Notes: a model not told the origin generated them from the letters alone. 32,510 bases of DNA from Streptosporangium minutum (GCF_002149035.1 NZ_NGFP01000088.1:1-32510), one strand, 5' to 3'; positions 15,540 through 23,186 are shown, counted from the first letter of the stretch. Program-made: numbers and translations.

Positions 15540-15902
15540 ACGATCATCCTCTACGAGGGGACATGCACCCAGGTCATGGCCACCAGTTCGGCAGATGTCG
15601 GCTCATGGTCCACTGACGTGCTCCGCCTCTGGTCAGAGGCCGTACGGCCCTGCCCATGAGTCCCCGCCACCCTCCCTTGATCACCGCCCCATCGGGCACG
15701 CAACGAGCACGCGCCCACCAGCGACGGCTTTACAGGGCGTCGCTGTTTCTCCCACCGCCCTCTTCCCACCGCCCTCTTCCCGCCGCCCTTTTCCAGCCGC
15801 CGAAGCCGCTTCACCGCCCCCGCCTTTACCGGCGAGTTCGGTTCAAGAAGATCAACAGGAGGCATTCTGGACCGGGCTCGGCGGCTCGGCCACGATGAGG
15901 AC
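15540..15902. repeat. Intergenic region with 14-bp tandem repeats
   Basis: No gene is supported. From 15750 two exact and one altered copy of TCCCACCGCCCTCT follow one another to 15791, with a further degenerate copy. The upstream part should hold the promoter of the immunity gene on the minus strand. Confidence 0.6.
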
Positions 15903-16424
15903 ATGACGGAGAACGGATCAGCGCAGCCGCCGGCGGCGGGCGGAGGAGGAGCAGGCTCGCGCCTGAACTGGACGGCAGTGAGCGCTCTGGCGGGTGCGAT
16001 TGCCGCCGTGGTCGCGCTGATCGCCTACTTGATGCCGCCGACCCCGAGTCCATCGCCTGAGCCCAGCACGCCCCAGCCGCCGATGCCAAGCCCCACGGAA
16101 GTGGTACCGGTTCCCTCCCCACTGCTGTCGGCGGTCCGGCCCGGCGGCTGCGACGAGGCGGCCGCGGCGCTGACCGCATACCACCGGAACGCCGGGACCA
16201 TCCGCAGCAGTCAGGCAGCCGCGGCTCACCAGGCATACACCGACCTGATGGGCGCAGTCCTCGACGCGCAAGGAGTGGTGGGGGCGAAGATCAGTCGACT
16301 GGTCGCCGAATTCCAGGAACTGAACTTCCGCTTGACCGGCATGACCGGCGGTGATCCCAACCAGGTGATCGCGGATATCAATACAGACGTCGCGGAGCTC
16401 AAGAGGCTGTGCGGATCCATCTGA
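15903..16424 (+). CDS. Membrane-anchored hypothetical protein
   Basis: 173 residues. A short Gly-rich cytoplasmic N-terminus is followed by one membrane helix (about 24-44, VSALAGAIAAVVALIAYLM), a Pro/Ser/Thr-rich spacer (about 45-75) and a helical extracytoplasmic domain with two cysteines (Cys83 in GGCDEAAAALTAY and Cys170 in ELKRLCGSI) that could form one disulfide closing the helical bundle. No family is recognised. GAGGA lies very close to the ATG. Single gene. Confidence 0.65.
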   Translation: MTENGSAQPPAAGGGGAGSRLNWTAVSALAGAIAAVVALIAYLMPPTPSPSPEPSTPQPPMPSPTEVVPVPSPLLSAVRPGGCDEAAAALTAYHRNAGTIRSSQAAAAHQAYTDLMGAVLDAQGVVGAKISRLVAEFQELNFRLTGMTGGDPNQVIADINTDVAELKRLCGSI

Positions 16425-16436
16425 CCTGGCGACACG

Positions 16437-16781
16437 TCACAGCCGGACCGACGCGCGACGGCAGCGGAGCAGCGGGAGCCACCGGGTCCGCGCCGGCGCG
16501 CCGTTCCCGCGTGCCCATCGCCTCCGCCAGGGCAGATCCGGCTCGGTCCTGGGCCGCGTCGAGTTCCGACTCGTCCCGCTGAGGACGCTGCAGGAACGGC
16601 AGCAGGGGCCGGCGACCACCGCGCCGAGCGCGTAGGCCGTCACCGCCTGCCCGGCCACCGGGACGGAAACCCGCAGGTCGGCGCTGATCTGCGGTAGGAG
16701 CCCCGCGACCAGGAACTCGGCGGTGCCGACGACGAAGACGCTGAGGCACAGGCACGCCAGAGTGAGAACTGTCCGTTTCAT
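16437..16781 (-). pseudogene. Truncated MFS transporter
   Basis: From ATG 16781 the frame encodes the first membrane helices of a drug:H+ antiporter-like MFS protein (LCLSVFVVGTAEFLVAGLLP, then VPVAGQAVTAYALGAVVAGP). Full proteins have about 400 residues. After about residue 60 the sequence loses hydrophobicity and stops at 115, so most of the gene is missing. It was originally divergent from the MerR-type gene at 16832. Confidence 0.75.
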
Positions 16782-16795
16782 CGCGGAAGGCTAAG

Positions 16796-16815
16796 CTCTG
16801 ACGCCCATGTCAGAG
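16796..16815. promoter_or_regulatory. MerR-type operator between the two truncated genes
   Basis: CTCTGAC (16796-16802) and GTCAGAG (16809-16815) are a perfect inverted repeat around six bases, in the 50-base gap between the divergent MFS and MerR starts. This is the usual position of a MerR-family operator inside a long-spacer promoter. Confidence 0.6.
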
Positions 16816-16831
16816 TCAAATCGGAGGCCCG

Positions 16832-16930
16832 ATGCGCATCGGGGAACTGTCGTGTCGTACGGGAGTCCATGAGCGGCTGCTGCGCTACTACGAGCAGCAG
16901 GGACTTCTCTGGCCGGGTCGACCAACGGCG
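16832..16930 (+). pseudogene. MerR-family regulator, N-terminal stub
   Basis: From ATG 16832, with GGAGG upstream, it reads MRIGELSCRTGVHERLLRYY then EQQGLLWPGR, the complete helix-turn-helix and the start of the MerR wing. The family continues RPSGYR; here the sequence changes to PTAHADP and ends unrelated at 17038. About 100 or more residues of dimerisation and effector domain are missing. Together with the MFS stub this marks a deletion on both sides of an intact operator. Confidence 0.75.
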
Positions 16931-16981
16931 CATGCGGACCCGCGGGCCGCAGGCAGAGTAATTGTGATCTTCGGATCCGGG

Positions 16982-17488
16982 CTATCGCGGTTGTCCCGCC
17001 CTCTGGTCCGGTCCGGGTTGCGAGACGCTCACCTGTAGGCACAGTGTCGTGAGGGCGGCAGCGAGGTGCGGGTCCGCCTGTCCCGCCTCGTGCAAGGCGC
17101 TGCTCAGCGTGTCCTCGTAGGTCCGGCTCGCCTCGGCGTGTCTGGCCCGGCCTGTCTCGGTGATGACCGTGTAGACCCCCCGCTTGTCGTCCGGGCACAG
17201 ATCCCGGACGGCGAAGTCCGCCGCGTTCAGTCGGGCGACCAGGCGGGTCACCGAGCTCTGGTTGAGCCCGACCTTGTCGGCCAGCTCCTGCATGCGCAGC
17301 TCGGAGGTGGGGGAGGCGGCCAGATGGCCCAGCGCGCGGAACTCCGACAGGCCGATGCCGTGCCGCCGCTGCAACGCGGCGGCGAGTTTGTGCTCCACGC
17401 GGGCGTGCAGCAGCAGGATGTGCTGCCAGGTCGCGGCGAGGTCCGAGCCGGGCGGCGCGGCGGCCGGGGCGGGGGCGGTGGGAGTCAT
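16982..17488 (-). CDS. MarR-family transcriptional regulator
   Basis: 168 residues from ATG 17488 with GAGGT upstream; longer frames read through the operators and are not credible. Winged helix: LLLHARVEHKLAAALQRRHG, LSEFRALGHLAASPTSELRM, the recognition helix NQSSVTRLVARLNAADFAVR, and the wing PDDKRGVYTVITETGRA. It faces the SMR genes across a 125-bp gap that contains two near-identical palindromes, so it probably represses its own gene and the exporter operon, released by a cationic ligand. Confidence 0.88.
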   Translation of the reverse strand: MTPTAPAPAAAPPGSDLAATWQHILLLHARVEHKLAAALQRRHGIGLSEFRALGHLAASPTSELRMQELADKVGLNQSSVTRLVARLNAADFAVRDLCPDDKRGVYTVITETGRARHAEASRTYEDTLSSALHEAGQADPHLAAALTTLCLQVSVSQPGPDQRAGQPR

Positions 17489-17535
17489 GACACCTCTTCG
17501 TCCGTAGGACCTTCCCGGTCCTTCCCAGGACCGGC

Positions 17536-17598
17536 TTGACAGAAGCATACATGTACATGCAACATTCTGTCCCGTCAGGAACTTGCACGTACATGCAT
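17536..17598 (+). promoter_or_regulatory. SMR operon promoter with two MarR-type operators
   Basis: TTGACA at 17536-17541 is followed about 18 bases later by CAACAT. Site 1 contains the 10-bp palindrome CATGTACATG (17550-17559) in the spacer; site 2, TGCACGTACATGCA (17584-17597), is a palindrome with one mismatched pair, four bases before the AGGAG of the first SMR gene. Both fit TGCATGTACATGCA. Confidence 0.75.
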
Positions 17599-17613
17599 AT
17601 AGGAGCATCCCTC

Positions 17614-17958
17614 ATGGCCTGGATCTACCTGCTCATCGCAGCCGTCTTCGAAGTCGTCTTCGCCCTGGCCACCAACGCCACCGAAGGCTTCACCCAGCTG
17701 GGCCCGTCCCTGCTCACAGCCGCCGCGGCAGCCGCCGGCATCTTCTTCCTCAGCCTGGCGCTCAAAACCCTGGACGTCGGCGTCGGCTACACCATCTGGA
17801 CCGGCATCGGCTCGGTCGGCACCGTCGTGCTCGGCGCCCTGATCTTCGGTGAGGAGTTCACCCTCTGGAAGATCCTGGCCTTCGTCCTGATCATCGGCGG
17901 TGTCCTGGGCCTCAAACTCTCCGACCGCCCGACCGCCGACAACCCCTCCGCCGCCTGA
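17614..17958 (+). CDS. SMR-family exporter subunit 1
   Basis: 114 residues from ATG 17614 with AGGAG upstream. Four membrane helices, with the essential Glu13 in helix 1 (MAWIYLLIAAVFEVV) and the family block GVGYTIWTGIGSVGTVVLGA in helix 3. SMR proteins are proton-coupled antiporters for guanidinium or quaternary cations and work as antiparallel dimers. The next gene encodes a close relative, so an obligatory heterodimer is likely. The longer C-terminus ends DNPSAA. Confidence 0.92.
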   Translation: MAWIYLLIAAVFEVVFALATNATEGFTQLGPSLLTAAAAAAGIFFLSLALKTLDVGVGYTIWTGIGSVGTVVLGALIFGEEFTLWKILAFVLIIGGVLGLKLSDRPTADNPSAA

Positions 17959-17999
17959 CCACCCCGCCCCGCCACCCCACACCTGAAGGAAACCCCATC

Positions 18000-18320
18000 A
18001 TGGCCTGGATCTACCTCTCCGTCGCGATCGTCTTCGAGATCGGCTTCGCCCTCGGCACCAACGCCACCCAAGGCTTCACCCGCCTGTGGCCGTCGGTCTT
18101 CACCCTGCTGTCGGCCGCCGGCGGCATCTACACCCTGAGCCTGGCGCTCAAGACGCTGGACGTCGGCGTCGGCTACACCATCTGGACCGGCGTCGGCTCC
18201 ATCGGCACCGTCATCCTCGGCGCCCTCATCTACAAGGAGAAGATCACCCCGGCCAAGCTCGGCTCGTTCGCCGCGATCATCGGCGGCGTCGTCCTCCTCA
18301 AGATCGCCGCAGGGATCTGA
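18000..18320 (+). CDS. SMR-family exporter subunit 2
   Basis: 106 residues from ATG 18000 with AAGGA upstream. Same fold and Glu13 (MAWIYLSVAIVFEIG) and the same helix 3 block GVGYTIWTGVGSIGTVILGA as the first subunit, indicating a tandem duplication followed by divergence. Charged loop residues differ (IYKEKITPAKLG against IFGEEFTLWKIL), as expected when two subunits take opposite orientations in the membrane. The two are separated by 41 bases and share one promoter. Confidence 0.92.
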   Translation: MAWIYLSVAIVFEIGFALGTNATQGFTRLWPSVFTLLSAAGGIYTLSLALKTLDVGVGYTIWTGVGSIGTVILGALIYKEKITPAKLGSFAAIIGGVVLLKIAAGI

Positions 18321-18326
18321 GCCGCG

Positions 18327-18800
18327 ATGCCGAACGCCACCGAGCCGCCATGGCTCACCGAGCGCCTGACCCAGACCCTCGCCCTGGCCACCGCCGAGGT
18401 CCACGCCGGCGGCATCCCCTTCGCCGGGCTCGTCGTGGACGACACCGGAACCGTACTCGGCACAGGCATCAACCGGGTCCGGGCGCACCGCGACCCGACC
18501 GCGCACGCCGAGATCGTCGCCCTGCGCGAGGCGGCCCGCGAACACGGCACCTACGCCCTCGCCGCCGCCACGCTGCTCGCCTCGGGCGAGCCCTGCCCGC
18601 TCTGCTACGTGACCGCCCTGTGGTCCGGCATCAGCCGGATCGTCTTCGCCGCCGACCGGCACGCCGCCGCGGCTGCCGGATTCGACTACGCCTCCTCCTA
18701 CGACCTGTTCGCCGTCCCCGTCGAACAGTGGCGGCTGTCCCCGCTGCACCTGCCCGTCGAAGGCGCACAGGAGCCGTTCCGCGCCTGGCTCGCCCGCTGA
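18327..18800 (+). CDS. Nucleobase (guanine/cytosine-type) deaminase
   Basis: 157 residues. Zinc-dependent CDA fold: His60-Ala-Glu62 in DPTAHAEIVALREA and Cys90/Cys93 in SGEPCPLCYVTALW supply the zinc ligands and the proton shuttle. DPTAHAE with PCPLC is the pattern of guanine deaminase and bacterial cytosine/nucleoside deaminases. It starts six bases after the second SMR gene and is surely in the same operon, so deamination of a nitrogen-rich compound may be linked to export of a cationic one; this link is inference. Confidence 0.85.
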   Translation: MPNATEPPWLTERLTQTLALATAEVHAGGIPFAGLVVDDTGTVLGTGINRVRAHRDPTAHAEIVALREAAREHGTYALAAATLLASGEPCPLCYVTALWSGISRIVFAADRHAAAAAGFDYASSYDLFAVPVEQWRLSPLHLPVEGAQEPFRAWLAR

Positions 18801-18812
18801 AGGGAGCTCGTC

Positions 18813-18941
18813 GTGACCGTACGCATCAAGGTCTGGTCCGGCTGCTTCTGCCCTCATGCCCGCCGGCCAGGCAGCCGCTCGCCGAGGTCGCCCACGCGGT
18901 CCTGGCCGGCGACGGCGCGGGATGCCGAACCGCACACGCCC
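18813..18941 (+). pseudogene. Start of a lost fourth operon gene
   Basis: GTG at 18813, with GGGAG upstream and 12 bases after the deaminase stop, opens VTVRIKVWSGCFC. Another frame then reads RQPLAEVAHAVLAGDGAG, better looking as protein, so a frame error follows closely. No family is recognised. The gene is cut at the terminator-like hairpin. Confidence 0.35.
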
Positions 18942-18966
18942 GTACCGCGTGGACCCGACGCGGTAC
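18942..18966. terminator. Hairpin between convergent operons
   Basis: A perfect 8-bp inverted repeat, GTACCGCG / CGCGGTAC, with a 9-base loop lies between the SMR operon and the stop of the hydrolase at 18975. Confidence 0.6.
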
Positions 18967-18974
18967 GGGGACCC

Positions 18975-20036
18975 TCACAGGCCCGCCGTTCCGTCGGTGC
19001 GCTCGCGGAGCAGGTCAGCGTGGCCGTTGTGCCGGGCGTACTCCTCGATCATGTGGATGAGCACCCGGCGCGGCGGCACCGTTCCGCGCCAAGCGTCCTG
19101 CCCGGTGCGGTCGATCTCGTCGACAAAGGCGAGGACCCGGGCGTTGACGCGCTCGGGGAACTCGCCGTTGATGGCGTGGGAGGCGTCCGGCCACAGCTCG
19201 ACGACGCCACGGGCGAGCAGGCGGCGGGCACGCAGGGCGGCCTTGCGTGGATCGTGGATGATGCTGCGCCCGGCGATCAGGGCGAGCACCGGCACGTCGA
19301 CCCCGGCCACCTCATCGTCCGTGGGGTACGTCGGCGGCGGCAGGAAGGCGGTGAAGTCCCGCATCCCGGCCGATATCAGGTTGGCGACGGGTTCGTCATC
19401 GGAGGCGTCGGCTCCGCCGGAGATCCAGCTCAGCAGCCTCCGGCGCCACGACTCGGGGAAGAACGGCACCACCGAGCCCAGCGAAACGACGACGACCTTC
19501 CAGGTGATCCGGCCGAAAAGGATGGCGGGATCGAGCAGGCTCACTGAGGCGATCTTCTCTGGGACGCGCAGGGCGAGGTGGAAAGCGCTCCATCCGCCAA
19601 TGGACACTCCGACGAGGTGCACCCGGTCATGGCCGAGCCGGGCCAGCAGCTCCGCCAGCCAGTCGGCCTGGTCGGCCGCGCTCGCGAACGCCCGGGTCTG
19701 TACCGAGAGGCCAGGCTCGCCGAGCAGGTCGACCGTGTAAACCGGCCGATGGGCGGTGAGGCCGACCAGGTTCGACTCCCACAACGGGGTGGACGCGGTG
19801 CGTCCTGGCAGCAGGAGAAGCGGTACGCCGTCGCCGGCGCCGAAGCGATAGACCCGGACGGTCCCGAAGTGAGTCGCCACGTCCTGGATCTGATCGGGTT
19901 CGGGAAGCTCGGCCATGGCCCGGTCGTAGGCGTTCCGGTAGCGCGCGAAGGCGGGCGCATCGCGGAAGTGGCCGAGCCGCCGCCGGCGGAACGCGGCTCC
20001 GATGTTGGGTGCCACGGAGCCGTTGAAGTCGTTCAC
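18975..20036 (-). CDS. Alpha/beta hydrolase with a fused DUF664/DinB-type C-terminal tail
   Basis: 353 residues from GTG 20036 with GGAGGA eight bases upstream; the frame is open further but would include the operators. The hydrolase part (about 1-315) has the nucleophile elbow GVSIGGW (Ser145), an oxyanion region LLLPGRTAS and the catalytic His in DASHAIN. The last 32 residues, [20 protein letters not shown] to the end, match instead the C-terminal helix of DUF664/DinB-like mycothiol-dependent proteins (family: lR.vl.HmIEE.ARH.GHaD.lRE.iDG). The junction near 19075 therefore looks like an out-of-family fusion by rearrangement. The hydrolase core is complete, so activity may be kept. It is divergent from the TetR gene. 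Confidence 0.85.
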   Translation of the reverse strand: MNDFNGSVAPNIGAAFRRRRLGHFRDAPAFARYRNAYDRAMAELPEPDQIQDVATHFGTVRVYRFGAGDGVPLLLLPGRTASTPLWESNLVGLTAHRPVYTVDLLGEPGLSVQTRAFASAADQADWLAELLARLGHDRVHLVGVSIGGWSAFHLALRVPEKIASVSLLDPAILFGRITWKVVVVSLGSVVPFFPESWRRRLLSWISGGADASDDEPVANLISAGMRDFTAFLPPPTYPTDDEVAGVDVPVLALIAGRSIIHDPRKAALRARRLLARGVVELWPDASHAINGEFPERVNARVLAFVDEIDRTGQDAWRGTVPPRRVLIHMIEEYARHNGHADLLRERTDGTAGL

Positions 20037-20062
20037 GTACGGGATCCTCCGTTCGCCTTTCA

Positions 20063-20105
20063 CAATACGATCGTATTGCATCAATATCACGATACACTCG
20101 TATCG
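20063..20105. promoter_or_regulatory. Two TetR-type operators between hydrolase and TetR genes
   Basis: CAATACGATCGTATTG (20063-20078) is a perfect 16-bp palindrome and CGATACACTCGTATCG (20090-20105) has perfect 6-bp arms. They lie 27 bases apart centre to centre in the 89-bp divergent gap, the second next to the ribosome binding site of the TetR gene, fitting autorepression and repression of the hydrolase. Confidence 0.8.
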
Positions 20106-20125
20106 CAAAAGGAGGAGGCCGGACC

Positions 20126-20713
20126 GTGCCGAAGCAGGTGGACCACGCGGCGCGGCGGGCGGAGATCGCCCATGCCGCCCTCAGACTGTGCGCTCGGGAC
20201 GGTCTGGCCAGTGTGAGCATCGGGCGGGTCGCCCAGGAGGCCGGCGTCTCCAAAGGGCTCGTGCAGCACTATTTCGCGGCGAAGGCCGACCTGCTGCGCG
20301 CGAGCGCACACCTGCTCAGGCAGGAGATCGAGCGCCATGTTCGCGCGGCGCTGCGGGACGCCGACAGCCCGGCCGACACGCTGCGGCGCACGCTGCTCGC
20401 CGTCGTCGAACTGGGCGCGCGCGATCCCGTGCTCCTGCTCGCCGGACACGCGTTTCTGGCCAGGGCCGTCGCCGACCCTGATGTACGCGGGCTGTACCGC
20501 GCAGGCGGCGACGCGGTCCATCGCGAGATCACCGCGCTCGTGGCCGCCACCGCTTCGGAACCCGGCGTCGATGCCGGCGCCGAGGCCCACGTGCTTCTCG
20601 GGCTCGCGCGCGGCCTGGCCGACGGCGTGCTGGTCGGGGAACTGGGCGTCGCGGAGGCGGCCGCGGTCCTCGACCACCAGCTCGGCCGGATCGGCTTGCC
20701 GGCGGACTTGTGA
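20126..20713 (+). CDS. TetR-family transcriptional regulator
   Basis: 195 residues from GTG 20126 with AAGGAGG upstream. The N-terminal helix-turn-helix is standard ([20 protein letters not shown], then [20 protein letters not shown]). The ligand domain is helical, of TetR_C/BetI-like type. It most likely controls the divergent hydrolase and itself through the operators at 20063-20105. The ligand is probably the substrate or product of the hydrolase (inference). Confidence 0.9.
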   Translation: MPKQVDHAARRAEIAHAALRLCARDGLASVSIGRVAQEAGVSKGLVQHYFAAKADLLRASAHLLRQEIERHVRAALRDADSPADTLRRTLLAVVELGARDPVLLLAGHAFLARAVADPDVRGLYRAGGDAVHREITALVAATASEPGVDAGAEAHVLLGLARGLADGVLVGELGVAEAAAVLDHQLGRIGLPADL

Positions 20714-20842
20714 CGGGAAGGAGGGGTCCCGAAACAGGTCGCCGGCGAGAGGCGGTAACGGCGGTTACCGACGAACGTGTGGCGGGAAGGCGGATTCCCG
20801 AAACAGGCCGACGACGGCGGCGGGTGGCAACCAAAGTTGCCA
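20708..20842 (+). repeat. Repeated hairpins after the TetR gene
   Basis: Two imperfect direct copies, 69 bases apart, of CGGGAAGG-(6 bases)-TCCCGAAACAGG start at 20714 and 20783, each able to form a small hairpin. Between and after them lie perfect hairpins CGGTAAC/GTTACCG (20753-20770) and TGGCAAC/GTTGCCA (20825-20842). They may act as tandem terminators. The stretch 20843-20955 shows no gene. Confidence 0.6.
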
Positions 20843-20955
20843 GTCAGCAGTCGATCGGGCCGCGGTAGAGCCACACGCCAGGTCCTCCCTGGCCGGGGTG
20901 GGCTCGTAGACCGCCCGGTCGGCCCATCCCGGGAACGGCGGGCTTCCTTGCATGG

Positions 20956-20979
20956 CATCCTGCTTGCAAATCGGTCTGA
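20956..20979 (-). repeat. Att-like direct repeat, tRNA-Ala(UGC) fragment (left copy)
   Basis: The minus strand reads GACCGATTTGCAAGCAGGATG. From TTTGCAA onward this equals the anticodon loop and 3' anticodon stem of tRNA-Ala(UGC); the 5' stem is replaced by GACCGA. The same 21 bases occur at 24352-24372 in the same orientation. Such partial tRNA copies mark integration sites of tyrosine-integrase elements. Confidence 0.65.
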
Positions 20980-21022
20980 TCACCTGGGGAAACACGTCCG
21001 ACCACGGCAAGAACCACGAACC

Positions 21023-21076
21023 GAGTCCCCGTGATTCCCCCTGATCACCGCCCTTGACGGCACGCTAATGGCACGG
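21023..21076 (+). repeat. Integrase-arm-like repeat, copy A
   Basis: GAGTCCCCGTGATTCCC, then a short gap and TTGACGGCACG followed directly by CTAATGGCACG. The same order of blocks recurs at 22282 and 23131. Tandem 11-mers next to tRNA fragments resemble arm-type binding sites of tyrosine integrases. Copy A lies 44 bases after the tRNA-Ala fragment. Confidence 0.6.
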
Positions 21077-21307
21077 CGATCACGCCTGATCTTCCGCTTT
21101 GCAGGAGTAGGCACCATGATCGCTTGCTTAGGCGTGACCCGGCGGACCGATGGGAATCATCTGGAGCCGGACCGCCCCCGCCGGAGGCAAACGCCGTGAC
21201 CTGTAGGGCAGGTCGTGAGCTGTAGGGCAGGCGGAGGGCACGCCTCTCGGTTCTGATCGTTACCTTGACGGTGTTCCTGAGGAGCGCAGAGACGAGGAGT
21301 GTCGCAG

Positions 21308-21907
21308 GTGGAGACCACTCACGCGGACATCGCTCGGCTGGTCGAGGAAGACGAGCTGGGCGATCTGTGGTGTCTGACCTTCGTAAGGGGGCTCGATGAG
21401 GCTGAGGCACTTCGGCGCATGGGCGCCAGGGAGGAGAGCATCCGGCCGCTGACCTACGAGACGTTGATGGATGAGGGACTGTTCGAGGACATGGTCCTTG
21501 CCGGGCGTCTGGATGACTGGACCGTGCTCATCGAGGCGTACGGCTGGCAGGCAACAGAACCTGATGTCCTGCGGGCGCTGTCGGCCGGGACAGAGGCCGT
21601 GTCCGTCTTACGACACGACCACTATGCCAACGACTTCGTGTATGCCGTTGATGGAGGGTTGGTGACGTATTTCAACTACATGCACCCTGCACGACGGTAC
21701 GGCAGTGATCCGGATCGTCTGGTGGCCGCGATGATGGAGGCGGGCTTCGATCCCGAACACCGGCGAGACGACGAGGAGGACGTCAACGCCCATCGCCCGA
21801 CGATAGATGGAGCTCTACTGCTCGCGGCTCGGCTGACCGGCGTCGTCCTGACACAGGACTTCTTGAGCGGGCCCCTGACAGGCGGCGTTGTTGATTCACG
21901 TGCCTGA
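21308..21907 (+). CDS. DUF6461-family protein
   Basis: 199 residues from GTG 21308, chosen because GAGGAG lies eight bases before it; GTG 21299 would overlap that site. Family pattern: HADIARLVEEDELGDLWCLT, FVRGLDEAEALRRMGAREES, ALSAGTEAVSVLRHDHYAND and FVYAVDGGLVTYFNYMHPARR. The protein is cytoplasmic. Function of the family is unknown; it is expanded in actinomycetes and often lies in variable regions. It is the first gene inside the region bounded by the two tRNA-Ala-type repeats. Confidence 0.82.
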   Translation: METTHADIARLVEEDELGDLWCLTFVRGLDEAEALRRMGAREESIRPLTYETLMDEGLFEDMVLAGRLDDWTVLIEAYGWQATEPDVLRALSAGTEAVSVLRHDHYANDFVYAVDGGLVTYFNYMHPARRYGSDPDRLVAAMMEAGFDPEHRRDDEEDVNAHRPTIDGALLLAARLTGVVLTQDFLSGPLTGGVVDSRA

Positions 21908-22052
21908 TGCGGCATTGGCGGCTGGGCGTTCGTGAAGCCGAAGGGCAAGGGAAAGCGGACGGTGCTGATCCCACCGGCCCCAACCCGCTGCTGACAACTG
22001 CACCCCGGCAGGCATCCCATCACGAGATCCGGGAGTCTGCCCAGGTCATTAC

Positions 22053-22098
22053 GGGTGGGCGGTCAGGGACTCGAACCCTGAACCTACGGATTAGAAGA
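22053..22098 (-). pseudogene. 3' half of tRNA-Arg(UCU), attachment-site remnant
   Basis: The minus strand reads CTTCTAATCCG (loop with anticodon TCT and 3' stem), variable region TAGGTT, a perfect T-arm CAGGG-TTCGAGT-CCCTG (22064-22080) and the acceptor 3' strand ACCGCCC with discriminator A (22056-22063). Nothing upstream pairs with the anticodon or acceptor stems, so the 5' half is absent. This is what an integrase leaves when crossing over at the anticodon loop. It is not a functional tRNA. Confidence 0.75.
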
Positions 22099-22281
22099 AA
22101 TCGATTCGATCGAGCTCTGAGGCTCTGGCCTGCGGGCGCGGTGTCCGTGGACGTTCGCCGGGTTCCGGCGTCGTTCGCTCTCATGGCTGTGTCTGTGGCT
22201 GTACAGCCACAGTACTGTCAGCTCGGGAAGTGTATGGATCACGCCTCGTAGGGCGGCTGACCTGGGCGTCAGGCCGGTCGT

Positions 22282-22335
22282 GAGTAACCGTGGTTGACCC
22301 CTCGTCACCCTGGCTGATGGCACGCTGATGGCACG
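22282..22335 (+). repeat. Integrase-arm-like repeat, copy B
   Basis: GTAACCGTGGTTGACCC, CGTCACC and a perfect tandem pair of CTGATGGCACG (22314-22324 and 22325-22335). It ends 17 bases before the next gene and about 180 bases after the tRNA-Arg fragment. The intervening 22100-22281 shows nothing else. Confidence 0.65.
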
Positions 22336-22352
22336 AACAGCAGGATGATCCG

Positions 22353-23048
22353 GTGAAGCTGAACGAGAAGGTCGCGGCGGGGATCGCGGAGGAGTACCTG
22401 GACCGGTGGCGACGTGTCGCGCGCTACGGCGAGCTCGCCGTGATGGAAAAGAACGGTGACAAGGATTGGGAGAACGTCACCGGTGAGGATGGCCAGGAGT
22501 ACAAAGTTCTCGCCTATGTGCTTCCGCACGGCGACGAGACGCTTCGGATGGTGATCTCGGTAAACCACCGGAGGAGGGATCATGCGGCTCCCGACCCGCT
22601 GATCCGGGAAGCGGTCATGCGCTCAGACGGCACTGTGAACACACCGGCAGATCTGACTGAGCTGGAGGACCGTTGGCTTCTGCCCTACCGGGGGATGCAG
22701 GTGGTCCAAGTACGGGTGAGTTATCAGTTGACGTTGCTCCTCGACGGTGACGCCCAAGTGAACATCGAGTCCACAGCGACGCTCACCAGCGGCTCACTGA
22801 GCGCTCCCGATGCAGAGCCGGTCCATCTGACCCCTGAGCGCCAGGAGGTGGCACCGGCCCTGGCTCTCTTCGGCGCGACAATCGTGTCATCGGTTGCCTT
22901 CAATTCTGGTGCGCTGCGGTTGGTCTTCGACGCCGGGACGCACCTGAACGTGAAGCCCGATTCTCAATACGAGGCGTGGAGCACCCGCGGTCCTGACGAT
23001 TTACGCTTCGTCTGCCTACCGGGCGGCGGTCTTTCGGTTTTTCGATGA
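22353..23048 (+). CDS. DUF6188-domain protein with N-terminal extension
   Basis: 231 residues from GTG 22353 with AGGA upstream. Residues 1-85 (LNEKVAAGIAEEYLDRWRRV, then YGELAVMEKNGDKDWENVTG) look like a separate small domain found in phage- or island-linked hypothetical proteins. Residues about 100-231 follow the DUF6188 pattern: WLLPYRGMQVVQVRVSYQLT, LLLDGDAQVNIESTATLT, and the end QYEAWSTRGPDDLRFVCLPG. DUF6188 proteins are often encoded next to toxins and may be immunity proteins; no toxin is adjacent here. The two-domain layout may be an ancient fusion. Confidence 0.75.
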   Translation: MKLNEKVAAGIAEEYLDRWRRVARYGELAVMEKNGDKDWENVTGEDGQEYKVLAYVLPHGDETLRMVISVNHRRRDHAAPDPLIREAVMRSDGTVNTPADLTELEDRWLLPYRGMQVVQVRVSYQLTLLLDGDAQVNIESTATLTSGSLSAPDAEPVHLTPERQEVAPALALFGATIVSSVAFNSGALRLVFDAGTHLNVKPDSQYEAWSTRGPDDLRFVCLPGGGLSVFR

Positions 23049-23130
23049 TCGGATGAGCCGGTTCGGAAGATCTCGGTACGTAATCCTCTGGCCTGCTGCG
23101 CTCCAGGCCAAAGGCGGTTTGGCCGTGTCC

Positions 23131-23186
23131 GTAAGTCCCGTGATTCCCTCGTAGTCACCCTCCTGACGGGCACGCAGCGGACACGG
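23131..23186 (+). repeat. Integrase-arm-like repeat, copy C
   Basis: GTAAGTCCCGTGATTCCC, CGTAGTCACC, then CCTGACGGGCACG and a degenerate CAGCGGACACGG. Same block order as copies A and B, but the second 11-mer is decayed. No tRNA fragment was found beside it. Confidence 0.55.

Noticed and set aside
17787-18935. 382-residue minus-strand ORF opposite the SMR and deaminase genes
   Set aside because: Gly/Asp-rich shadow of well-supported plus-strand genes.
22053-22140. Complete tRNA gene on the minus strand
   Set aside because: Only the 3' half matches; no 5' acceptor, D-arm or 5' anticodon stem can be found.
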